Shown piece by piece: positions 1 to 5,086 of a stretch of 5,086 nt of DNA. Position numbers and translations under genes: made by a program. Below the pieces are notes generated by a model. That model did not search any database, was not told the DNA's origin, and worked only from the letters and a program-made list of their open reading frames with translations. The stretch spans positions 1-5,086 of the forward strand of contig CAMKYP010000310.1 of assembly GCA_946477505.1 (NCBI GenBank). The letters run 5' to 3'. Within the stretch, counting starts at the first letter, position 1. Each line of letters starts with the position of its first letter. The stretch comes from an uncultured Dechloromonas sp. (GTDB lineage: Bacteria; Pseudomonadota; Gammaproteobacteria; Burkholderiales; Rhodocyclaceae).

Positions 1-2
1 AT

Positions 3-410
3 GCCCGCCGTTGCATTTCCTACCTGAGCATCGAACTGGACGGCCCGATTCCCGAAGAGCTCCGCCCACTGATGGGCAATCGTATCTACGGCTGCGACGA
101 CTGCCAGCTATGCTGCCCCTGGAACCGCTTCGCGCAGATCGGCGACCGCGAGTTCGCCCCGCGCCACGGACTGGACTCGGCAAGCCTGGTCCAGCTGTCG
201 CGCTGGACGGAGCAACAGTTCAACGACCGCCTGGCCGGCAACCCTATACGACGCATCGGACACGCACGCTGGCTGCGCAACATCGCCGTCGCACTCGGCA
301 ATGGCCCCGCAACGGCCGAGGCCGTGGCGGCGCTGCGCGATTTGTGCGAACACGAATCACCGCTCGTACGCGAGCATGCGGCCTGGGCACGCCAGCAACT
401 TGGCGCCTGA
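3..410 (+). CDS. queG: Epoxyqueuosine reductase QueG, C-terminal part (5' end outside window)
   Basis: QueG reduces epoxyqueuosine to queuosine in the wobble position of GUN-anticodon tRNAs, using cobalamin and two [4Fe-4S] clusters in the cytoplasm. The reading frame is open from the left edge, and 135 residues plus a TGA stop are visible, about a third of the family's usual ~380. The N-terminal cobalamin-binding region and first cysteine run are missing. Visible are ARRCISYLSIE (residues 1-11 of the fragment) and GNRIYGCDDCQLCCPWNRF (25-43), the hallmark second ferredoxin-like cysteine set (C4, C31, C34, C38). The tail RRIGHARWLRNIAVALGN and SPLVREHAAWA is the HEAT-like C-terminal domain that contacts tRNA. 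The match to the E. coli protein as I remember it is close. An extra Cys (C37) sits beside the last cluster Cys, where Val, Ile or Ala is more usual. An internal ATG at 72 is not the start, since conserved sequence continues upstream of it. The gene converges on the minus-strand operon and is functionally unrelated to it. Confidence 0.96.
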   Translation, partial: ARRCISYLSIELDGPIPEELRPLMGNRIYGCDDCQLCCPWNRFAQIGDREFAPRHGLDSASLVQLSRWTEQQFNDRLAGNPIRRIGHARWLRNIAVALGNGPATAEAVAALRDLCEHESPLVREHAAWARQQLGA

Positions 411-460
411 CGCAAGCGAACAGCGGCGCGACCCGGATGCCGGCTGGGCGACCGGCCGCC
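411..460. other. Short convergent intergenic spacer between queG and the chaperone gene
   Basis: These 50 bp separate the TGA of queG (408-410, + strand) from the TAG of the chaperone gene (461-463, - strand). They hold no gene. A 5-bp inverted repeat GCCGG/CCGGC (439-443 and 452-456) lies here, and a 6-bp one GCCGCC/GGCGGC (455-460 and 476-481) straddles the chaperone stop codon. Neither is followed by a T-run on either strand, so an intrinsic terminator is not supported. Rho-dependent or simple stem-loop ends remain possible. Confidence 0.6.
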
Positions 461-1180
461 CTACCAACTCGGCCCGGCGGCACCGGGCATGAAGCGGATC
501 GGCGCGACTTCGACCTTGTCGAGCACCAGCTTGCGATTGATGCGCTCGGCCATCTGCTCCCGGGAGGGAATCGGCAGGTCATACACCTCGTCGAGCAAGC
601 GACGGAAGCGCAGCAGCCAGACATGCGTCAATTCAACCAGCGCGGCGTAAAAACGGGTGCCGCACTGCATCGAAACCCGTTGCGCGAAATCCGGGAACCA
701 GTAGCCGAGGTGCTCGTCGATGAAAGCCGCCGCCGATTTCAGGTCGACGGTCGGATCGACGAGGATGAGGCGCAAATACTGCAGCTGCAGCACGAAATGG
801 TCGTCGAAGCGGTTGCGCCAATCAACCGCCTGTAACCCGGCTGCCGCGTAGAGCTCCCGCAACTCGAACATCGGCGCCGCGCAGGCCAGATGGTCGTCGG
901 ACAACCAGACGGATTCGTAGGGCGAGGCGCCCAGGCTGTTGTTCAGATAAATCGCCGCAAAATCGGCCGCCAGTTCATCAAGGGACTCGTCCTCGTTCAA
1001 GGCATCGGCCATGTTGGCGTAGGCGGCCCGACCATCATCGCCTGCCGGCGGCAAGGCCAGGCCGTGCGGGAAGTCGGCAGACCGCAGCGCGCCGATGAGC
1101 GCCCCCTCCAGCTCCCGATCGTGCAGGCGGATCAATTGATCAAGATCGTCGGCCAGCGCGACAAACAGTTCATTTTCCAT
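461..1180 (-). CDS. TorD/DmsD-family molybdoenzyme maturation chaperone
   Basis: This is probably the dedicated cytoplasmic chaperone of the DmsA-like subunit two genes upstream. TorD/DmsD/NarJ-family proteins bind the Tat leader and apo-enzyme until the Mo cofactor is inserted. From the chosen start the protein has 239 residues, somewhat longer than the ~200 typical of the family, and looks all-helical with no signal peptide or membrane segment. The best family mark is DFAAIYLNNSLGASPYESVW (residues 73-92), matching the acidic-F-x3-Y ... PYESV block of TorD proteins. A second mark is DDHFVLQLQYL (126-136), resembling the family's P-D-H-x-x-x-x-L-x-F/Y-M/L helix. The ATG at 1180 is preferred because AAGGGA (1188-1193) lies 7 nt upstream. 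An in-frame ATG at 1213 would add 11 residues with a 44-bp overlap into the previous gene and no clear need for it. With the chosen start the overlap is 11 bp, suggesting translational coupling. Family assignment is firm; the client is inferred from context. Confidence 0.9.
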   Translation of the reverse strand: MENELFVALADDLDQLIRLHDRELEGALIGALRSADFPHGLALPPAGDDGRAAYANMADALNEDESLDELAADFAAIYLNNSLGASPYESVWLSDDHLACAAPMFELRELYAAAGLQAVDWRNRFDDHFVLQLQYLRLILVDPTVDLKSAAAFIDEHLGYWFPDFAQRVSMQCGTRFYAALVELTHVWLLRFRRLLDEVYDLPIPSREQMAERINRKLVLDKVEVAPIRFMPGAAGPSW

Positions 1181-1841
1181 CGATCCGTCCCTTGCTGTGA
1201 GGAATGAAGGCAATCGACGGGCGCGTCAGCTCCGGATTGGCCATATTCTTGACTTGCTTGACCGGTTTATCGTTGGGCCCCATCGCCGTGGTCTTGAACG
1301 CCCCCTTCCAGATTTCCTCGATCGGCCCGATATCCAGCACCCGCATCATGCAGGCCATCACGCAATAAGGTTTGCGGCCGGCTTCCAGTTCGTCGATGCA
1401 CATGTTGCACTTCTTGATCACCAGTTCCTGCGGGTCCCACTGTGGCGCGCCATAGGGGCAGGCGGCCTCGCATTTGCGGCAGCCGATGCACAGCGTCGAA
1501 TCGATATCGACCACACCGTTGTCGGCCCGCTTCCAGATCGCCCCGGTCGGGCAGGTCGGCAGGCAGGCCGGTTCGGCACAGTGGTTGCAGGCCATGTTGA
1601 CCTTGTAGGCATGGACATCCGGAAAGCTGCCGCCCTCGACGTACATGACGCGCCGGAAGCGCGGCCCCGGCGGTAAGCCGTTCTTGTCCTTGCAGGCGAT
1701 TTCGCAGGCCCGGCAGCCGATGCAATCGACGTTGTGGTGAATGAAACCCAACTGGACGGCCGGTTTTACCGGCTCGTAGGTCTGCGCGACCTTGCGCTCG
1801 ATGGCCGACTTGAGTTCCTGCTTGTCGATCTTCTTGACCAT
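1170..1841 (-). CDS. DmsB-like four-cluster [4Fe-4S] ferredoxin subunit of a molybdopterin oxidoreductase
   Basis: This is the electron-transfer beta subunit that links the Mo catalytic subunit to its redox partner. It has 223 residues, against about 205 for E. coli DmsB. Sixteen cysteines form four groups: C40/C43/C46/C50 (CIGCRACEIAC), C85/C88/C93/C97 (CNHCAEPACLPTCP), C118/C121/C124/C128 (CIGCRKCEAACPYGAPQW), and C145/C148/C160/C164 (CNMC...CVMAC). This is the standard layout for four cubane clusters. The CPYGAPQW stretch after the third group is characteristic of DmsB-type proteins. There is no signal peptide or transmembrane segment, so it is expected to be exported by riding on the Tat-targeted catalytic subunit. 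The N-terminal ~30 residues are charged, and the C-terminal ~55 residues extend past the last cluster. The ATG overlaps the TAA of the upstream gene by one base (TAATG), and a strong GGAGGG sits 7 nt upstream. NrfC/PsrB-type subunits share this fold, but the neighbours favour the DmsB group. Confidence 0.95.
   Translation of the reverse strand: MVKKIDKQELKSAIERKVAQTYEPVKPAVQLGFIHHNVDCIGCRACEIACKDKNGLPPGPRFRRVMYVEGGSFPDVHAYKVNMACNHCAEPACLPTCPTGAIWKRADNGVVDIDSTLCIGCRKCEAACPYGAPQWDPQELVIKKCNMCIDELEAGRKPYCVMACMMRVLDIGPIEEIWKGAFKTTAMGPNDKPVKQVKNMANPELTRPSIAFIPHSKGRIDGK
1188..1193 (-). promoter_or_regulatory. Ribosome binding site of the chaperone gene
   Basis: AAGGGA on the minus strand lies 7 nt before the ATG at 1180. 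It falls inside the 3' end of the ferredoxin-subunit gene and decides the start in favour of 1180 over the in-frame ATG at 1213. Confidence 0.6.
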
Positions 1842-4414
1842 TACTTGTCCCTCCGGAAGATCACGGAACGCGAGGTGGCCTGGGTATCCCAGCCCGGGTG
1901 ATGATCAAGGCTGGTCTTCTTGAAATCGACCAGGATGGTGTTGTAGGCGAAGGCACCGGCCGGGCTCGGCTGGTCCAGGGTCAGGAAGTCCGGGTTGCCG
2001 GCGCGGTCGGTGCCGTCCTTGGCGAGATCCATCCATGCACCTTCATAGAGCACGACGACGCCCGGCATGCAGCGCTCGGTCACATACGCGGGAACGACCA
2101 CCCGCCCGCGGTCGTTCCAGACCTCGACAATATCGCCGGTGACGATGCCGCGCGCCTTGGCGTCGCGGGCGCTGACGGTGATTTCCTGCTGGTAGGTTTC
2201 GCGCAGCCAGGGAATGTTGTGGAAGATCGAATGGGTACGCCAGCGCGGGTGCGGCGTGACCATGTGGAAAGGATAGGTCTTCGCCTTCTCGTGATTCAGC
2301 GACTCGAAGGGCTCGATCCACTTCGGGATGTAGGGGATTTCGTAGCCGTACTGGGTCTTCGTCCAATCCTTGATGTTGGCCAGCGTAGTGGAGAGTATTT
2401 CGATCTTGCCCGAGGGTGTCTCGAATGGCACGCCCTGGCTGATCTGTTCCTCAAACGCGACATGCGGCTTGTCGAAGGTGAATTTGTAGACCCCGTGCTT
2501 CTTGAAGGTCTCCCAGGACATCTTGACGCCCTGGTGCGCCTGCACCTTGTTCTTCCACCAGTCGGTCAGGTAGGCCTCGTCGGTCACATCGTTGTTCTGG
2601 AAATAATCGCGCTGCGACTTGGGGTTGTAGCGCTTGCCGAAATTCTCGACGCTCGGATCGAGCTTCTCGATGCGATAGGCCAGCTCGGTAAATACCTGGA
2701 AATCGGTCTTCGACTCGCCCAGCGGCTCGATGACCTTCGGCCGATGGATGTAGTAGTGGCCCTTGTACCAGGGCAAGGCCACGTCCTGGCGCTCGAAGTG
2801 GGTGGCGATCGGGAACAGCACGTCGGCCCACAGGCCTGACGGCGTGATGGTCGAATCCATGCAGACGACCAGTTCCAGCTTCTTGATCGCGGCGATTTCC
2901 TTGTTGATGTTGGTCAGCTGGTTGAACCAGTCCGAGCCGTGCCAGAAGATCGCCTTGATGTTGGGAATCTTGCCGTCCAGCTCGTCGTTGCGCGGCCAGC
3001 AACCGATTTCCTCGCGCTTCACGTTGGGGTAGTTGAGCACGCAGTGCGCCCAGCGATCCGACTTCAGCGAGGCGTACCAGACGTTGGCGTACTTGTCGTA
3101 CGGGTAGGCCACCGCTTCAGCGTGCCAGCCCTTGCCGACACCCTCGGCGCAGCCGCCCAGAATGCCGATGTTGCCGGTCATCGCCTGAAGGGCGGCGGCC
3201 ATCCGGTTGTATTGCTCGCCGTAGGATGCCCGCCCCGGCGCCCAGCTCGCCTTCAGCGCGGCGGGCTTGGTCGTGGCGTACATTTCGGCCAGCTTCTTGA
3301 TATCGGCCGCCGGAACGCCGCATATTTTCTCGGCCCACTCCGGCGTTTTCGGCGTGCCGTCGTACTTGCCAAGGATGTAGTCCTTGAAGTTCTCGCGATC
3401 CTTGAACTGCTCCGGCATCGTGCCGGCGTCCATGCCCTGGCAGAACTTGTCGATGAACTTCTGGTCCTGCAGGTTGTTGGCGAAGATGTGGTGCGCCATG
3501 CCGGCGAGCATGGCGGCATCGGTGTTCGGCTTGATCGGAATCCACCAGGCGTCGTAGCTGGCCGCCGAGTCGGTGTATTGCGGATCGACCACGACAAACT
3601 TGCAGCCGCGCTGCTTGGCGAGGCGCATGTAGTAGAAGGTGTTGCCGCCATGGAAGGTGTAGGCCGGGTTCCAGCCCCACATGATGATCAGCTTGGAGTG
3701 CGCGAAGGCGTCATCCTCGTTGCCGTCGGTGATGGTGCCGAAGGTCATGCGCGAACTGAAGGTCGTGCCCTGATAGCTGGGCACCGACCATGAGTTGGTG
3801 CGGCAGCCGAACATGCCGAGGAAACGGGCGAGCAGCCCCTCGATCTGGTCGGATTTGTGCAGCACGCCATAGGACGTACCGGCATACGCCTGGTCGAGAA
3901 TGGCAGTCGGTCCGTATTTCTGCTTCAGGTCGACCATCTTGCGGGCCACATAGTCGAGCGCCTCGTCCCACGATACCCGCTTGAACTTGCCCTCGCCGCG
4001 TTCGCCGACGCGCATCATCGGGTAGAGCAGCCGCTCCGGCGAATACAGCCGGCTGCGATAGGAACGCCCGCGCAGGCAGGCACGCAGTTGCGGCACCTGC
4101 TCGCTCTCGAAACCGAACTTGCCGCCCTCCTGGTAACGCCCGTCGTCGGTACTCAGCCGAACGATCACATCGCCCTTCTTGTGCGCCACCAGCATGTGGC
4201 GCGAACCGCAATTGTGGTCGCAGGAGGTCACCACGGTGGTCAGTTGATCGTCACGCGGGTAGGGCTCGTAGGCGAAGGCCTTGGCTTCCTTCTCGCCGCT
4301 GCCGAGTTCAACCAGCCCGCTGGTCGTCGCCACGGCGGCACCGGCCCCGACGGTCTTCAGGAAATTACGGCGCTTGGGGTTGAGGAGGTCGAGCCAGTTT
4401 GTTTTCTTGTCCAT
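1841..4414 (-). CDS. Tat-exported molybdopterin oxidoreductase, DmsA-like catalytic subunit of the DMSO reductase family
   Basis: This is the catalytic subunit (857 residues) of a periplasmic oxidoreductase expected to carry bis-molybdopterin guanine dinucleotide. The N-terminus has a twin-arginine leader, KRRNFLK (14-20) followed by an Ala/Gly/Val stretch to about residue 33. The FS0 cluster motif is CDHNCGSRH (65-73) with the distal Cys at C113 in RACLRGRSYRSRLYSPERL. E. coli DmsA has C-x3-C-x3-C here, so the third ligand is His73 in this protein. Family motifs follow: WGWNP (246-250), VVDPQYTDSA (275-284), MTGNIGILGG (412-421), ADVLFPIATHFER (530-542) and PFETPSGKIEI (663-673). The C-terminal molybdopterin-binding domain carries HPRWRTHS (722-729), GDIVEVWNDRG (760-770) and DRAGNPDFLTLDQPSPAG (803-820). 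Aligning by eye to DmsA around 203-226 puts Ser213 at the Mo-ligand position. The ATG at 4414 has AGGA 6 nt upstream and lies 12 bp after the cytochrome stop. The family is certain. DMSO is only one possible substrate, so no gene symbol is given. Confidence 0.95.
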   Translation of the reverse strand: MDKKTNWLDLLNPKRRNFLKTVGAGAAVATTSGLVELGSGEKEAKAFAYEPYPRDDQLTTVVTSCDHNCGSRHMLVAHKKGDVIVRLSTDDGRYQEGGKFGFESEQVPQLRACLRGRSYRSRLYSPERLLYPMMRVGERGEGKFKRVSWDEALDYVARKMVDLKQKYGPTAILDQAYAGTSYGVLHKSDQIEGLLARFLGMFGCRTNSWSVPSYQGTTFSSRMTFGTITDGNEDDAFAHSKLIIMWGWNPAYTFHGGNTFYYMRLAKQRGCKFVVVDPQYTDSAASYDAWWIPIKPNTDAAMLAGMAHHIFANNLQDQKFIDKFCQGMDAGTMPEQFKDRENFKDYILGKYDGTPKTPEWAEKICGVPAADIKKLAEMYATTKPAALKASWAPGRASYGEQYNRMAAALQAMTGNIGILGGCAEGVGKGWHAEAVAYPYDKYANVWYASLKSDRWAHCVLNYPNVKREEIGCWPRNDELDGKIPNIKAIFWHGSDWFNQLTNINKEIAAIKKLELVVCMDSTITPSGLWADVLFPIATHFERQDVALPWYKGHYYIHRPKVIEPLGESKTDFQVFTELAYRIEKLDPSVENFGKRYNPKSQRDYFQNNDVTDEAYLTDWWKNKVQAHQGVKMSWETFKKHGVYKFTFDKPHVAFEEQISQGVPFETPSGKIEILSTTLANIKDWTKTQYGYEIPYIPKWIEPFESLNHEKAKTYPFHMVTPHPRWRTHSIFHNIPWLRETYQQEITVSARDAKARGIVTGDIVEVWNDRGRVVVPAYVTERCMPGVVVLYEGAWMDLAKDGTDRAGNPDFLTLDQPSPAGAFAYNTILVDFKKTSLDHHPGWDTQATSRSVIFRRDK
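1849..1854 (-). promoter_or_regulatory. Strong ribosome binding site of the ferredoxin-subunit gene
   Basis: GGAGGG on the minus strand ends 7 nt before the ATG at 1841. It lies within the last codons of the catalytic-subunit gene. Together with the TAATG stop/start overlap it suggests coupled, high-level translation of the two structural subunits. Confidence 0.75.
4352..4373 (-). other. Tat signal motif region of the catalytic subunit
   Basis: This region encodes about residues 14-21 of the catalytic subunit, KRRNFLK, the twin-arginine core that is followed by a short hydrophobic, Ala/Gly-rich stretch. It shows export in folded, cofactor-loaded form and fits the presence of a TorD-type chaperone downstream in the operon. 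The exact cleavage site cannot be placed by eye, but probably falls between residues 30 and 48. Confidence 0.85.
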
Positions 4415-4420
4415 GGTCGT

Positions 4421-4424
4421 TCCT
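4421..4424 (-). promoter_or_regulatory. Ribosome binding site of the catalytic-subunit gene
   Basis: AGGA on the minus strand lies 6 nt before the ATG at 4414, inside the 12-bp gap after the cytochrome stop codon. It supports the chosen start, which is also the one that includes the whole Tat leader. Confidence 0.6.
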
Positions 4425-4426
4425 GC

Positions 4427-5086
4427 TTATTTCTGGGTCACAACGGGAAGCAGAAAGCGTGCTTCCGATTCGGTCGGGCGGTCTTTGGCCCAGTCGGGCA
4501 CCTCGGGGGCCATGCCCTCCCAGGCGTGGCGCGGATAGGAATAGCTGATGCGGTACCACGAGCGGCCGCCGTGGCAACCGTAGCAGGTATCCGCGTTTTT
4601 CGCCCCGGCCGCCTCGATGGCCTCCGCCTTCAGATAGCTGACCTGATGGCGCTTGGTACGGATTGCCGCATGGCAGGTCAGGCAGCTGTTGCCGAACATT
4701 TCTTTGCTCTCAAGCCATGGCGAAGGCAGGCCCATGACCTGGATGTTCATCTGGCCGTGGCACTTCAGGCAGGTGGTTTCCGGATTGACCTGTTTGCGCA
4801 GCGTGAAGGCATCGGTCGATTGCGGCATCGCGGTCGCCGAGGAGCCGGGCGCTTCCTCGCGCGGGTCGCTGCCCTGGTGGCAGGTCGTGCAGCTCAGGTT
4901 CATCAACTCCCTGGCCATCGGCGTCACCAGATGGCGGCGATGGAACGTATCCTGCTCGCCGGCATAGGTGCTCAGCCGCTGGTACCAGGCCTTGCTGGCA
5001 GCCGCCTTGATGCCGGCCGGCGAGGTCTCGCGCACCTTGTCTTCGAGCACCTCCCGGTGGCAAGCCAGGCACTGGGCGTCAGTCGC
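4427..5086 (-). CDS. Multiheme c-type cytochrome, at least five hemes (5' end outside window)
   Basis: This is probably the periplasmic electron carrier that feeds or drains the Mo enzyme encoded downstream. The frame is open to the right edge, giving 219 visible residues and a TAA stop. Five CxxCH heme-attachment motifs are seen: CLACH (5071-5057), CTTCH (4891-4877), CLKCH (4771-4757), CLTCH (4684-4670) and CYGCH (4585-4571). A GTG at 5050 could be taken for a start, but the first heme motif lies upstream of it in the same frame, so the gene is longer. Other histidines that could be distal heme ligands are in FHRRH, KRHQ and PRHAW. The C-terminal ~45 residues, after the last heme, are rich in aromatic and charged residues and have no membrane anchor. 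The signal peptide and any N-terminal anchor are outside the window. NrfB-, NapC- or MtrA/DmsE-type relatives are possible, but I could not assign a family. The 12-bp gap to the next gene argues for one operon. Confidence 0.93.
   Translation of the reverse strand, partial: ATDAQCLACHREVLEDKVRETSPAGIKAAASKAWYQRLSTYAGEQDTFHRRHLVTPMARELMNLSCTTCHQGSDPREEAPGSSATAMPQSTDAFTLRKQVNPETTCLKCHGQMNIQVMGLPSPWLESKEMFGNSCLTCHAAIRTKRHQVSYLKAEAIEAAGAKNADTCYGCHGGRSWYRISYSYPRHAWEGMAPEVPDWAKDRPTESEARFLLPVVTQK

Noticed and set aside
72..410. ATG at 72 as the start of a small 112-residue protein
   Set aside because: Conserved QueG sequence (ARRCISYLSIE) continues in frame upstream to the window edge, so this Met is internal.
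439..481. Inverted repeats near the convergent gene ends as a bidirectional terminator
   Set aside because: The stems are only 5-6 bp with 8-15 nt loops, no T-run follows on either strand, and one overlaps the chaperone stop codon. Such repeats are expected by chance at this GC content.
11..835. Long plus-strand open frame (274 codons) across queG and the chaperone gene
   Set aside because: It overlaps queG in another frame and is antisense to the chaperone. The translation is Arg/Pro/Ala-rich with no recognisable domain, as expected for a shadow frame in GC-rich DNA.
461..1213. Chaperone start at the ATG at 1213
   Set aside because: It would overlap the ferredoxin-subunit gene by 44 bp. 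The extra 11 residues do not look like TorD sequence, and the ATG at 1180 has a well-placed AAGGGA.
1898..3793. Long plus-strand open frames (313 and 284 codons) opposite the catalytic subunit
   Set aside because: They are antisense to a fully conserved molybdopterin oxidoreductase, and their repetitive Leu/Val/Gly/Arg composition is typical of the complementary strand of GC-rich genes. No domains or convincing start sites were seen.
4427..5050. Cytochrome as a complete tetraheme protein starting at the GTG at 5050
   Set aside because: A further CxxCH is encoded in frame directly upstream, and the 5050 start would leave no export signal for a c-type cytochrome.

Overview
The window is GC-rich and densely coded. 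It looks like proteobacterial chromosome, most likely a respiratory betaproteobacterium of the Rhodocyclales type. That placement is an impression from protein style, GC content and the closeness of QueG to its E. coli counterpart; no marker gene here settles it.

Layout: the left edge (3-410, + strand) holds the C-terminal part of epoxyqueuosine reductase QueG, a tRNA-modification enzyme. It converges, across about 50 bp, on a four-gene minus-strand cluster that fills the rest of the window. In transcription order, right to left, the cluster holds: (1) a c-type cytochrome with at least five hemes, cut by the right edge; (2) an 857-residue Tat-exported molybdopterin oxidoreductase of the DMSO reductase family (DmsA-like); (3) a 16-cysteine, four-cluster ferredoxin subunit (DmsB-like); and (4) a TorD/DmsD-type cytoplasmic chaperone. 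The genes are packed with a 12-bp gap, a 1-bp TAATG overlap and an 11-bp overlap. Each of the last three has a good Shine-Dalgarno site, so they almost certainly form one operon whose promoter lies beyond the right edge.

How it works together (inference): the chaperone holds the catalytic subunit until the bis-MGD cofactor and Fe-S clusters are in place. The catalytic and ferredoxin subunits then leave together through the Tat system. In the periplasm the ferredoxin subunit wires the Mo site to the multiheme cytochrome, which takes the place usually held by a DmsC/NrfD membrane anchor. No such anchor is visible between the cytochrome and queG. The substrate cannot be read from the sequence; DMSO, another S- or N-oxide, or a different oxyanion are all open, as is the direction of electron flow.

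The most notable points are a His where DmsA-type enzymes have the third Cys of the FS0 [4Fe-4S] motif, a candidate Ser Mo ligand in an atypical sequence context, and the anchor-less, cytochrome-linked layout. No RNA genes, mobile elements, CRISPR arrays or notable repeats were seen.
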